This document shows, in pieces, positions 19,805-27,258 of a stretch of 64,000 nucleotides of DNA. Numbering within the stretch: position 1 is the first letter of the stretch; each line of letters begins with the position of its first letter. The notes beneath the pieces were generated by a model. The model searched no databases and was not told the DNA's origin. It worked only from the letters and a program-made list of their open reading frames with translations. This DNA is from Bacteroidales bacterium (GTDB taxonomy: Bacteria > Bacteroidota > Bacteroidia > Bacteroidales > Muribaculaceae): NCBI GenBank assembly GCA_014800245.1, contig JAAVGM010000011.1, positions 164,026 to 228,025 of the forward strand. Reading direction: 5' to 3'. Both the position numbers and the translations under genes were made by a program.

Positions 19805-22171
19805 GTGGTGAAACGACTTAAAATCAGAGACCTGACGCTGCGCGACGGCCAGCAGTCACTTTTCGCGACTCGTATGAAACAGGAGAATGTCGATAAGCTT
19901 CTCCCGCTTTACCGCGATGCAAAGTTCTATATCATGGAAGTATGGGGCGGTGCCGTTCCCGACTCTGTGATGCGTTATCTCGGCGAAAGCCCGTGGGACC
20001 GCCTCCGTGCTTGTTCCAAGGCTATGAAAGGGATATCTCTCCTTTCTGCGCTTTCAAGAGGCCGTAACCTCTTCGGTTATGTTCCCTACCCCGACAGCGT
20101 TCTCGAAGGCTTCTATAAGAAGGCCATCGAAAATGGTCTGAACGTGATGCGTATCTTCGATGCCCTCAATGATATCAACAATATCAAGGGCTCCATCCGT
20201 ATGATCAACGAACTTGGCGGAATCGCAGACACAGCCGTATGCTACACTGTTGACCCCAAAGGCACTCCCGACGAGGAGAAGATCTTCACCGATGAATATT
20301 TCGTGGAGAAAGCCGTAGAAATGGAGGGTTTGGGAGCGAAGATGATCACCCTCAAGGATATGGCCGGACTCGTGAGCCCCTCTCGTATCTATTCTCTGAT
20401 GCCTAAGCTTAAGGCTGCGGTGAAAGTTCCTATCGATTTCCATACACATTGCACTCCCGGTTATGGTCTTGCAGCTGTGCTGACTGCCATTATTCAGGGC
20501 GTGGATATTGTGGATACCAATATATGGTGGTTTGGTGGCGGCTCCGCTGCTCCTTCCATCGAACTTATTGACATCTTCTGCCGTCGTCTCGGCGTAGAAG
20601 TGGATGCCGATATGGAGGCTGTGGCTAAGATTCGCCATGAGCTTAAGGATGCCCGCAAGGCTCTTGCTGATTTCGACCTCAACAAGGATAAATGGCCGCG
20701 CGATTTCGACGAAGCTCTTGCAGAGATGCCAAAGGAGATCGATGCAGAGTTTGATCGCGCCATCGAGGCTGCTAAGGAAAACCGCGAGGATGATCTTCTG
20801 GATGCTTGCCATAAGATTGAGGCTTACTTCGGTCTGCCCAAGCCTAATGAGCTCGTGAAGAATGCTGAGGTGCCGGGTGGTATGTATTCCAATATGGTGG
20901 CCAACCTCCGCGCTCTTGGTGCTGAGGATGTGCTTGAAGAGGCTATGGCCCTCATCCCGAAAGTGCGTCGCGACGCAGGTCTTGTGCCTCTCGTCACTCC
21001 GACAAGCCAGATCGTAGGTTCTCAGGCTGTGAATCTTGCTATGGATCGTCGTGCAGGTAAGCCCGATTATACAAATAAGAACAATCAGTTCATCTCTTTG
21101 GTGAAGGGCGAGTATGGCACAACCCCTGTGCCTGTTGATCCCAAGTTCCGCGAGCAGATCACAGGCAGCGCTGAGGAGAAACCTTACGACGTAAGTTCTT
21201 ACAAACGCCCCGCTAATCCCGAGCTTGATAAGTTTGGGGGCGTGAAGTTGGCTCAGAATGAAGAGGAATTCCTTCTTCTCGAACTTCTTCCGGCTGTGGC
21301 TAAGACCTACCTCACCAACATCCGCAAGAAAGAGTTTGAGGCTAATGCAGCCAATGCTCCCAAAGCAGCCGAGACTTCAAAGGGAGCCGCAGCGGCCGTA
21401 ACCGGCGATGTATTCTGCGCTCCGATGGGCGGAACTGTAATGGAGATCCGCGTTAAGGCCGGCGACACTGTTAAGCCCGGCGACGTGGTCTTGGTTTATG
21501 AGGCAATGAAGATGGAAAACGACCTCGCTTGCGACAAGGGCGGCGTGGTTAAGCAGGTTCTCGTAGGGGAAGGCGATGTAATGGGTACAGGTCAGCCTCT
21601 CATCGAGTTTGTTGGTGAAGGCGCAGCTCCTGCAGCCGAGGCTCCCGAGGTGGAAGGAAATGGCGAAGTGATGGTTGCTCCTATGGGTGGAACTGTTCTT
21701 GAAATCAAAGTCAACCCCGGAGATGAGGTTAAGGTCGGCGACACTCTGCTTGTTTATGAAGCAATGAAGATGGAGAATAATCTCATGAGCGACCGTGCCG
21801 GACGCATCGCGAAGGTGCTTATCGGCGAGGGGGATGTGATGGCCACTGACCAGCCAATCTTCGAATTCGGCAATGCTGTGGCTTCTGCAAAACCCGCTCC
21901 TAAGCCTGCAGCTCCCAAGCCCGTGGCTGCTCCCAAGCCTGCAGCTCCTGTGGCTGATGCTCCCAAGAAGGATGCATCTGCTGTGAAACCGGTTGATATC
22001 AACCGTTGCTATGCAGGTGTAGAGGGCGGAACATCCGGCAAGACTGTTCTCCCCAACAAAGATATGGGTCGCGACAATGCTCCCACTCTCCGTTTGGCTG
22101 AGGGCACAACTCTTGAGATCAACGTCAACCCCGACGGCGGCATCAATATCCGCATCACTACCGGAAAATAA
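19805..22171 (+). CDS. Oxaloacetate decarboxylase alpha/pyruvate carboxylase B-type subunit with two tandem biotinyl domains
   Basis: RDLTLRDGQQSLFATRM carboxyltransferase domain; two YEAMKMEN biotin sites; proline/alanine linker and extra C-terminal domain. GTG start. Confidence 0.9.
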   Translation: MVKRLKIRDLTLRDGQQSLFATRMKQENVDKLLPLYRDAKFYIMEVWGGAVPDSVMRYLGESPWDRLRACSKAMKGISLLSALSRGRNLFGYVPYPDSVLEGFYKKAIENGLNVMRIFDALNDINNIKGSIRMINELGGIADTAVCYTVDPKGTPDEEKIFTDEYFVEKAVEMEGLGAKMITLKDMAGLVSPSRIYSLMPKLKAAVKVPIDFHTHCTPGYGLAAVLTAIIQGVDIVDTNIWWFGGGSAAPSIELIDIFCRRLGVEVDADMEAVAKIRHELKDARKALADFDLNKDKWPRDFDEALAEMPKEIDAEFDRAIEAAKENREDDLLDACHKIEAYFGLPKPNELVKNAEVPGGMYSNMVANLRALGAEDVLEEAMALIPKVRRDAGLVPLVTPTSQIVGSQAVNLAMDRRAGKPDYTNKNNQFISLVKGEYGTTPVPVDPKFREQITGSAEEKPYDVSSYKRPANPELDKFGGVKLAQNEEEFLLLELLPAVAKTYLTNIRKKEFEANAANAPKAAETSKGAAAAVTGDVFCAPMGGTVMEIRVKAGDTVKPGDVVLVYEAMKMENDLACDKGGVVKQVLVGEGDVMGTGQPLIEFVGEGAAPAAEAPEVEGNGEVMVAPMGGTVLEIKVNPGDEVKVGDTLLVYEAMKMENNLMSDRAGRIAKVLIGEGDVMATDQPIFEFGNAVASAKPAPKPAAPKPVAAPKPAAPVADAPKKDASAVKPVDINRCYAGVEGGTSGKTVLPNKDMGRDNAPTLRLAEGTTLEINVNPDGGINIRITTGK

Positions 22172-22203
22172 TTCTTATAATTCTTAAAAGAATATAGCTT
22201 TTG

Positions 22204-22236
22204 CTCCCCGCGGCTCAATCAGTCGCGGGGAGTTTT
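22204..22236 (+). terminator. Rho-independent terminator
   Basis: CTCCCCGCG-N11-CGCGGGGAG followed by TTTT. Confidence 0.85.
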
Positions 22237-22400
22237 ATATTTATTATTTGCACGATATAATAATATTGATTAATTTTACAATCAATTTAATAATTAAACT
22301 TTCGCAAAACTCAAGTTTAATGCTATAGGTTAGGAAAGTTAAAAGTAATTAGGAAGGTGATAAGTAATAGGACAATCAATATAGAACTTATAAACATAAT

Positions 22401-22472
22401 ACCCATAATCTTATGACCCTATAACCTTATAACCTTATAACCCTATAACCTCATAACCCTATAACCTTATAA
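22401..22472 (+). repeat. Octanucleotide tandem repeat CCYTATAA (7 clean units plus 2 decayed)
   Basis: 22417-22472: CCCTATAA CCTTATAA CCTTATAA CCCTATAA CCTCATAA CCCTATAA CCTTATAA, preceded by ACCCATAA and TCTTATGA in the same register. Confidence 0.95.
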
Positions 22473-22483
22473 ACTTAAATAAG

Positions 22484-23350
22484 ATGACAAATATGCTGGC
22501 TTATATAACTTGGAACGCAGACCCAATCCTATTCTCATTGGGACCACTCTCCGTGAGATGGTACGGACTCGCTTTCGCTGTTGGCTTCACTTTGGGATAT
22601 TCTATCGTGGCTAAGATGTTCAAACATGAGGGTGCTCCCGAAAACTGGCTCGGCATCCTCCTCGGTTATCTTGTGATAGGCACAATCGTAGGTGCCCGTC
22701 TCGGTCACGTTTTCTTTTACGAATGGGGCTATTATTCCCAACATCCAATGGATATCTTCAAGATTTGGGAAGGCGGACTCGCCAGTCATGGAGGAACCAT
22801 TGCACTCATATTCGCACTCTTCCTCTTCTCTTGGTGCGTCACCAAGAAGCCCGCATCCTGGGTGTTTGACAAAGTGGTGATTCCAATTGCTCTCGTAGGA
22901 GGCTTGATACGTCTCGGCAACTTGATGAACAGTGAGATATATGGAGGTCCGACATCGCTCCCCTGGGGTTTCATCTTCGTCAGAAATGGAGAGACTATTC
23001 CTGCCCACCCCACACAGATATATGAGGCATTATGCTATTTCGCCCTCTTCGGATTGTTGATGTGGATGTATTGGAAAAAGAATGCGGAAGAACGACCCTG
23101 GCTCATCACGGGCGTATTCTTCATCGGAATATTCCTTCCTCGATTCCTCATTGAATATGTGAAGAATGTGCAGGTAAGCTCCGAATATGAGATGATTGCA
23201 AAATACGGAATAAATATGGGCCAGCTTCTGAGCATCCCCTTTATTCTTCTCGGCGTCATTTTAGTGGTATGGGCTCTGACCCATCCGAGAGTGAAATTCT
23301 CCTTCCCCAATAAATTCGCCGAAGAATTAACGCCGGCAAAGAAGAGATAG
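22484..23350 (+). CDS. lgt: Prolipoprotein diacylglyceryl transferase
   Basis: RWYGLAFAVGFTLGY, GARLGHVFFYEWGYY, GGLASHGGTIALI, RLGNLMNSEIYG. Confidence 0.96.
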   Translation: MTNMLAYITWNADPILFSLGPLSVRWYGLAFAVGFTLGYSIVAKMFKHEGAPENWLGILLGYLVIGTIVGARLGHVFFYEWGYYSQHPMDIFKIWEGGLASHGGTIALIFALFLFSWCVTKKPASWVFDKVVIPIALVGGLIRLGNLMNSEIYGGPTSLPWGFIFVRNGETIPAHPTQIYEALCYFALFGLLMWMYWKKNAEERPWLITGVFFIGIFLPRFLIEYVKNVQVSSEYEMIAKYGINMGQLLSIPFILLGVILVVWALTHPRVKFSFPNKFAEELTPAKKR

Positions 23351-23406
23351 GTATCTCATAATCCTTACTCTCCTTAATCCCCCTATAACCTCATAATAAC
23401 AAGACA

Positions 23407-24042
23407 ATGAAACAATATTATATCATATCCAATGGTGTCCAGCTCGGACCCTACACAAAGGAAGAGCTTGGCTTGCAGAATCTGACACCCTCCACACCCG
23501 TTTGGCGAGAGGGTCTTAGCGAATGGGTCGAGGCTTCCACCCTTCCGGAACTTGCAGAGGTATTGCAGAGTGCATCTGTAAATCCTTCTTACGAGAATCC
23601 GCAGAAAGGTCAATATCCCGATTTCAATAATACTCCCAATCCGCAGCCTCCCTACGGGCAGCCGCAGCAACCATATGGGCAACCAACTTATGGTCAGCCG
23701 CAGCAACCTTACGGCCAGCCGGGGCAGAATCCTTACGGCCAACCTCCCTATGGCTACAATCCCTTCCCTGTGCCACATACCAATTGGATGCCGTGGGCTA
23801 TTATTACGACTATTATTTCCGGTTGCACCACATGCATCGGACTCATACTCGGCATAATATCCATCGTTTATGCATCGAAGGCCAATTCATTATATGCCTC
23901 AGGATTGCAAGCAGAGGGAGATGCCGCTAATAGCACAGCCCGAACTCTGACTATAATAAATATAGTGCTTTTGATTATCGGAATAATCGGTAACATAGCT
24001 TATTTCGCATTCATCGGAGGAGCTACCCTTCCCTATCTTTAA
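23407..24042 (+). CDS. GYF_2 + DUF4190-like membrane protein with PYGQP repeats
   Basis: MKQYYIISNGVQLGPYTKEELG (GYF_2), YGQPQQPYGQPTYGQPQQPYGQ repeats, two TM helices. Confidence 0.75.
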   Translation: MKQYYIISNGVQLGPYTKEELGLQNLTPSTPVWREGLSEWVEASTLPELAEVLQSASVNPSYENPQKGQYPDFNNTPNPQPPYGQPQQPYGQPTYGQPQQPYGQPGQNPYGQPPYGYNPFPVPHTNWMPWAIITTIISGCTTCIGLILGIISIVYASKANSLYASGLQAEGDAANSTARTLTIINIVLLIIGIIGNIAYFAFIGGATLPYL

Positions 24043-24048
24043 TAATAG

Positions 24049-24669
24049 ATGAAATACTTTGCCATGATTGACGGCGAACGCCGTGGACCGTTCACTCTTG
24101 AGGAATTGCATTCCGCCGGGGTGACACCCGACACATACGTATGGTGCAAGGGGATGGATGATTGGAAGAAAGCGGAGGATGTGGCAGATATATGCCGTTT
24201 CTATCGCCAACGTATCTTCAATCTTATGCACCCTTCGGCTGCGTCGGCAGAACAAAGCAATCCTACCGACAAACAAAATGCTGATTCGGATGAAGATCCA
24301 TATGCCGACTTTCCGATCTCGTTCCGGCGCTATGCCCGTCAGGCAGGTGCTGATCCTGAGATAAGGGAAGTGGAACCGGATTATAATCATCGGCCCACAT
24401 CGTTGATTCCTCTTTCAGTCATACTGTTGGTGTTATGCTGTCCGATCACAGGTTTTGTGGCTCTCTACTATGCCATCATGAGCCGAAAGGCATGGAATGA
24501 GGCTCATCGCAGCAACCAGGATCATAATAAAGAGATTTATACCGACAGCGAGCGACAAGCTTTTTCGCGCCAAGCACATGAATATGCAAGGTTGGCAAGA
24601 ATGTGGTGTGGCATCACATTCTTCTTCGGATTTTTCGCAGGAGCAATTCTAAGCAAGTTCTTGTTGTAA
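24049..24669 (+). CDS. GYF_2 + CD225/dispanin-like membrane protein
   Basis: MKYFAMIDGERRGPFTLEELHSAGVTPDTYVWCKGMDDWKKA (GYF_2); two TM segments with CCPITGFVALYYAIMSRKAW. Confidence 0.7.
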   Translation: MKYFAMIDGERRGPFTLEELHSAGVTPDTYVWCKGMDDWKKAEDVADICRFYRQRIFNLMHPSAASAEQSNPTDKQNADSDEDPYADFPISFRRYARQAGADPEIREVEPDYNHRPTSLIPLSVILLVLCCPITGFVALYYAIMSRKAWNEAHRSNQDHNKEIYTDSERQAFSRQAHEYARLARMWCGITFFFGFFAGAILSKFLL

Positions 24670-24681
24670 AATAGCGGTCTG

Positions 24682-25545
24682 CTACTTGGTAGTGGATTGT
24701 GAGAGTGTCTGTATCTGTTGTTCGGTGAGGCCGGTGGCAAGCATGATGTCACCATTTGAGAAACCATTGTCTTTCATTCTCATCGCCACATCCAATTTCC
24801 CTTTCTCTATTCCTTCCTCCATAGCATATTCCAGCTCAGATTCGCGTTCCATCTCCTTCATAATGGAGCTTTGGTATTCTACTATATCCTCCGCGCCCAT
24901 CGATGCAATCTCGGACGCATTGAACATCTCTTTATATTCGCCGGATTTGTACGGCTTGGACTCCTTATTCAAATTTTCCATATTCTTAACCAGATAAAGT
25001 ATTCTTTCAAGTTCTGTCTTACACTCATCCCAATTCCTGCTGACCTGATTCAAAGAAAGGAAGTATATCTTGATATCTTCCGTCAATACTACATTCGTTT
25101 CCCTCTCCATCAGCACCACTTCATTGACAATCCGTTTCTCAAACGGCTTCATGTCAAAGTCTGTAATGACGATCAGATATACCGGATCGAATTTATAGTT
25201 GGATCCTTTTACACCTTGACGGAATATGCAGGCGGATACGTAGAACACCATCCTGTTGCCGAATAGCTTGGCTGGCTTTCGCTGCATCTCCACTACAAAA
25301 TGATTGCCTTCTTTTGTGGTGCAGTATGCATCGTAGTAGCTTCGCTTCCCTGAAGCAGTCATGGGGAGTACCTCCTTATCCTGAAAAGTTACATCCGTGA
25401 CCACCATTTTCCCTTCAAAAAGCGCATTAAGGAACTTCTTAAGCACCTCTGCGTTTTCGGGAGTAGAGAAAGCACGCTTGAATCCCCAGTCAGAGCGAAG
25501 CTTTATAAAGGTTCTTTTAAGAAGGTCATCAACTGTAGTTTTCAT
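24682..25545 (-). CDS. Rpn family / PD-(D/E)XK nuclease family transposase-like protein
   Basis: FIKLRSDWGFKRAFSTPENAEVLKKFLNALF, YYDAYCTTKEGNHFVVEMQR, C-terminal KDNGFSNGDIMLATGLTEQQIQTL. Confidence 0.85.
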   Translation of the reverse strand: MKTTVDDLLKRTFIKLRSDWGFKRAFSTPENAEVLKKFLNALFEGKMVVTDVTFQDKEVLPMTASGKRSYYDAYCTTKEGNHFVVEMQRKPAKLFGNRMVFYVSACIFRQGVKGSNYKFDPVYLIVITDFDMKPFEKRIVNEVVLMERETNVVLTEDIKIYFLSLNQVSRNWDECKTELERILYLVKNMENLNKESKPYKSGEYKEMFNASEIASMGAEDIVEYQSSIMKEMERESELEYAMEEGIEKGKLDVAMRMKDNGFSNGDIMLATGLTEQQIQTLSQSTTK

Positions 25546-25656
25546 TCCGATATGATTTTAGTCTTCTAAATTAACAAAAAATATCCATAAATGAAACAAC
25601 CATAAGATTTTTAAGTAAAAATTGCTTCAAGTATTGTTTAATTTGAATATTTTATA

Positions 25657-25664
25657 TACCTTTG
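25657..25664 (+). promoter_or_regulatory. Putative -7 box (TACCTTTG) upstream of tRNA-Gly
   Basis: TAnnTTTG match 10 nt before the tRNA 5' end, with a TTG 20 nt upstream. Confidence 0.55.
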
Positions 25665-25674
25665 CATTCGAAAT

Positions 25675-25750
25675 GCGGTAATAGCTCAGTTGGTAGAGCA
25701 TCAGCTTCCCAAGCTGAGGGTCGCGAGTTCGAGCCTCGTTTACCGCTCCA
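25675..25750 (+). tRNA. tRNA-Gly (CCC anticodon)
   Basis: Acceptor GCGGTAA/TTACCGC, anticodon stem TCAGC-TTCCCAA-GCTGA, T-arm GCGAG-TTCGAGC-CTCGT, encoded CCA end. Confidence 0.95.
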
Positions 25751-25754
25751 TCTT

Positions 25755-25786
25755 AAAGTCGCAGCTAATTCAGCCGCGACTTTTTA
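25755..25786 (+). terminator. Terminator after tRNA-Gly
   Basis: AAAGTCGC-N13-GCGACTTT followed by TT. Confidence 0.75.
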
Positions 25787-25795
25787 ATTTTATCT

Positions 25796-26122
25796 ATGAA
25801 AATAATTCGCAATAGAATCCTGCCATTCGGGAAAAAGTATTATGCCATAAATCTCTTCGGAATCCTTTTTGCCAAAGGACCTTGCGGAGCCATAACCATA
25901 AACCATGAACGCATCCATACCGCCCAAATGAAAGAACTTCTTTTCATCCCCTTCTACATCTTTTATATCCTGGAATGGCTTATCCGTCTTCTACAATATC
26001 GCAATTCATTCACTGCCTACCGCAACATCTCTTTTGAGCGAGAAGCCTATGCCAACGAGTCAAATCCCGATTATCTCTCTAAAAGGAAGCCATACTCATT
26101 CCTCCGCTATATTCACATTTGA
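25796..26122 (+). CDS. Small membrane protein with HExxH motif
   Basis: ITINHERIHTAQMKELLFIPFYIFYILEWLIRLL...ISFEREAYANESNPDYL; HERIH at 25904-25918 next to a hydrophobic helix. Confidence 0.75.
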   Translation: MKIIRNRILPFGKKYYAINLFGILFAKGPCGAITINHERIHTAQMKELLFIPFYIFYILEWLIRLLQYRNSFTAYRNISFEREAYANESNPDYLSKRKPYSFLRYIHI

Positions 26123-26153
26123 CATAATCCGCTATATTCACATTTGATATAAT
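26104..26153 (+). repeat. 25-bp tandem duplication spanning a stop codon
   Basis: CCGCTATATTCACATTTGACATAAT (26104-26128) and CCGCTATATTCACATTTGATATAAT (26129-26153), one mismatch. Confidence 0.95.
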
Positions 26154-26328
26154 AAGCTTTAATAAAGCCTAAAAATTACACCACGCCTTTGCAAATATCG
26201 TGATTTTTAGTTTATTTTGCAGTAGCGAATACTCTAATAAGTCCGATTATTCCAATAATAGCGATTATTTAATCAGTTCAGATTATTCTGATAATCAAAG
26301 AAAACAGACCTTAATTAGAAAGCCTGAC

Positions 26329-27081
26329 ATGAGCCTACGAAAACTCTGGAATGAAAAGAAAAAGGATATCCCGGCAGTGTTACTGTTTCTGGGAGTGTCC
26401 GCTGTGCTCGTGCTCACCTCTTTCTATACCTACCACAACTATATGAATTCCGCCCCATACGTTGATTTCGAACGTTATCCGATTCGAGGAATCGACGTGT
26501 CGCGCCATAACGGAATGATGAATCTTGATGCGGCCGCCGCCGACGGCATAGAATTCATTTTCCTAAAGGCAAGCGAAGGGGAATCCTTTCGCGATGAAAA
26601 CTTCCATATCAATTATGAGAAAGCAGGCCATGCAGGTCTGAAAAGAGGGGCCTACCATTTCTTCCGTTTCGATAAAGATGGGATCACCCAAGGTCAAAAT
26701 TTCTTGAAAGCCATAGAGAAAAAGAAACTTGAATTAGGAGTGGTGATAGATGTCGAAGAATTCGGAAACGCAAAGAATGTGCCCCGAGATTCCATCATGA
26801 TGCGCCTCGAAGATATGGTGGATTATCTCAATCTGCGAGGATATAGAGTGATGTTCTATACCAATAGAGACGGCTACGAATCCTATCTAATGGACCAATA
26901 CGCCGGTCTACCCCTATGGATATGCCATTTCTCCTCCACCCCTTTCGACGCCGACTGGACCTTCTGGCAGTTTGACCATCATGCAAAAGTGAAGGGGATT
27001 CCGGGGGAAGTAGATATGAATGTTTTTGTCGGTTCACGAAAAGACTGGGAGGAGCATCTGAAAATTTCTTCAGCCAATTAA
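26329..27081 (+). CDS. GH25 family lysozyme, membrane anchored
   Basis: IRGIDVSRHNGMMNLDAAAADGIEFIFLKASEGESFRDENF, GAYHFFRF, VVIDVEE. Start chosen at MSLRKLW; the ORF track starts at 26200. Confidence 0.9.
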   Translation: MSLRKLWNEKKKDIPAVLLFLGVSAVLVLTSFYTYHNYMNSAPYVDFERYPIRGIDVSRHNGMMNLDAAAADGIEFIFLKASEGESFRDENFHINYEKAGHAGLKRGAYHFFRFDKDGITQGQNFLKAIEKKKLELGVVIDVEEFGNAKNVPRDSIMMRLEDMVDYLNLRGYRVMFYTNRDGYESYLMDQYAGLPLWICHFSSTPFDADWTFWQFDHHAKVKGIPGEVDMNVFVGSRKDWEEHLKISSAN

Positions 27082-27177
27082 GGCTCCATCCACTAAACAT
27101 TGATTATCCAACAACTGATTAACACACAATATCAACCCTATCGACAACGTTAATATATAAGGAAAAATCCCCTTTAA

Positions 27178-27229
27178 GCAAATTGCACACAGCGTATAAG
27201 CAAATTGTGCATTGAGTTGACGCAAATTG
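27178..27229 (+). repeat. Three GCAAATTG boxes at 22-bp spacing
   Basis: GCAAATTG at 27178, 27200 and 27222. Confidence 0.85.
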
Positions 27230-27258
27230 CAGAATAGGACTAAACAACTGAATTTCAC

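Noticed and set aside
20054-20812. 252-aa minus ORF
   Set aside because: Antisense to the carboxyltransferase domain of the biotin-dependent subunit; shadow ORF.
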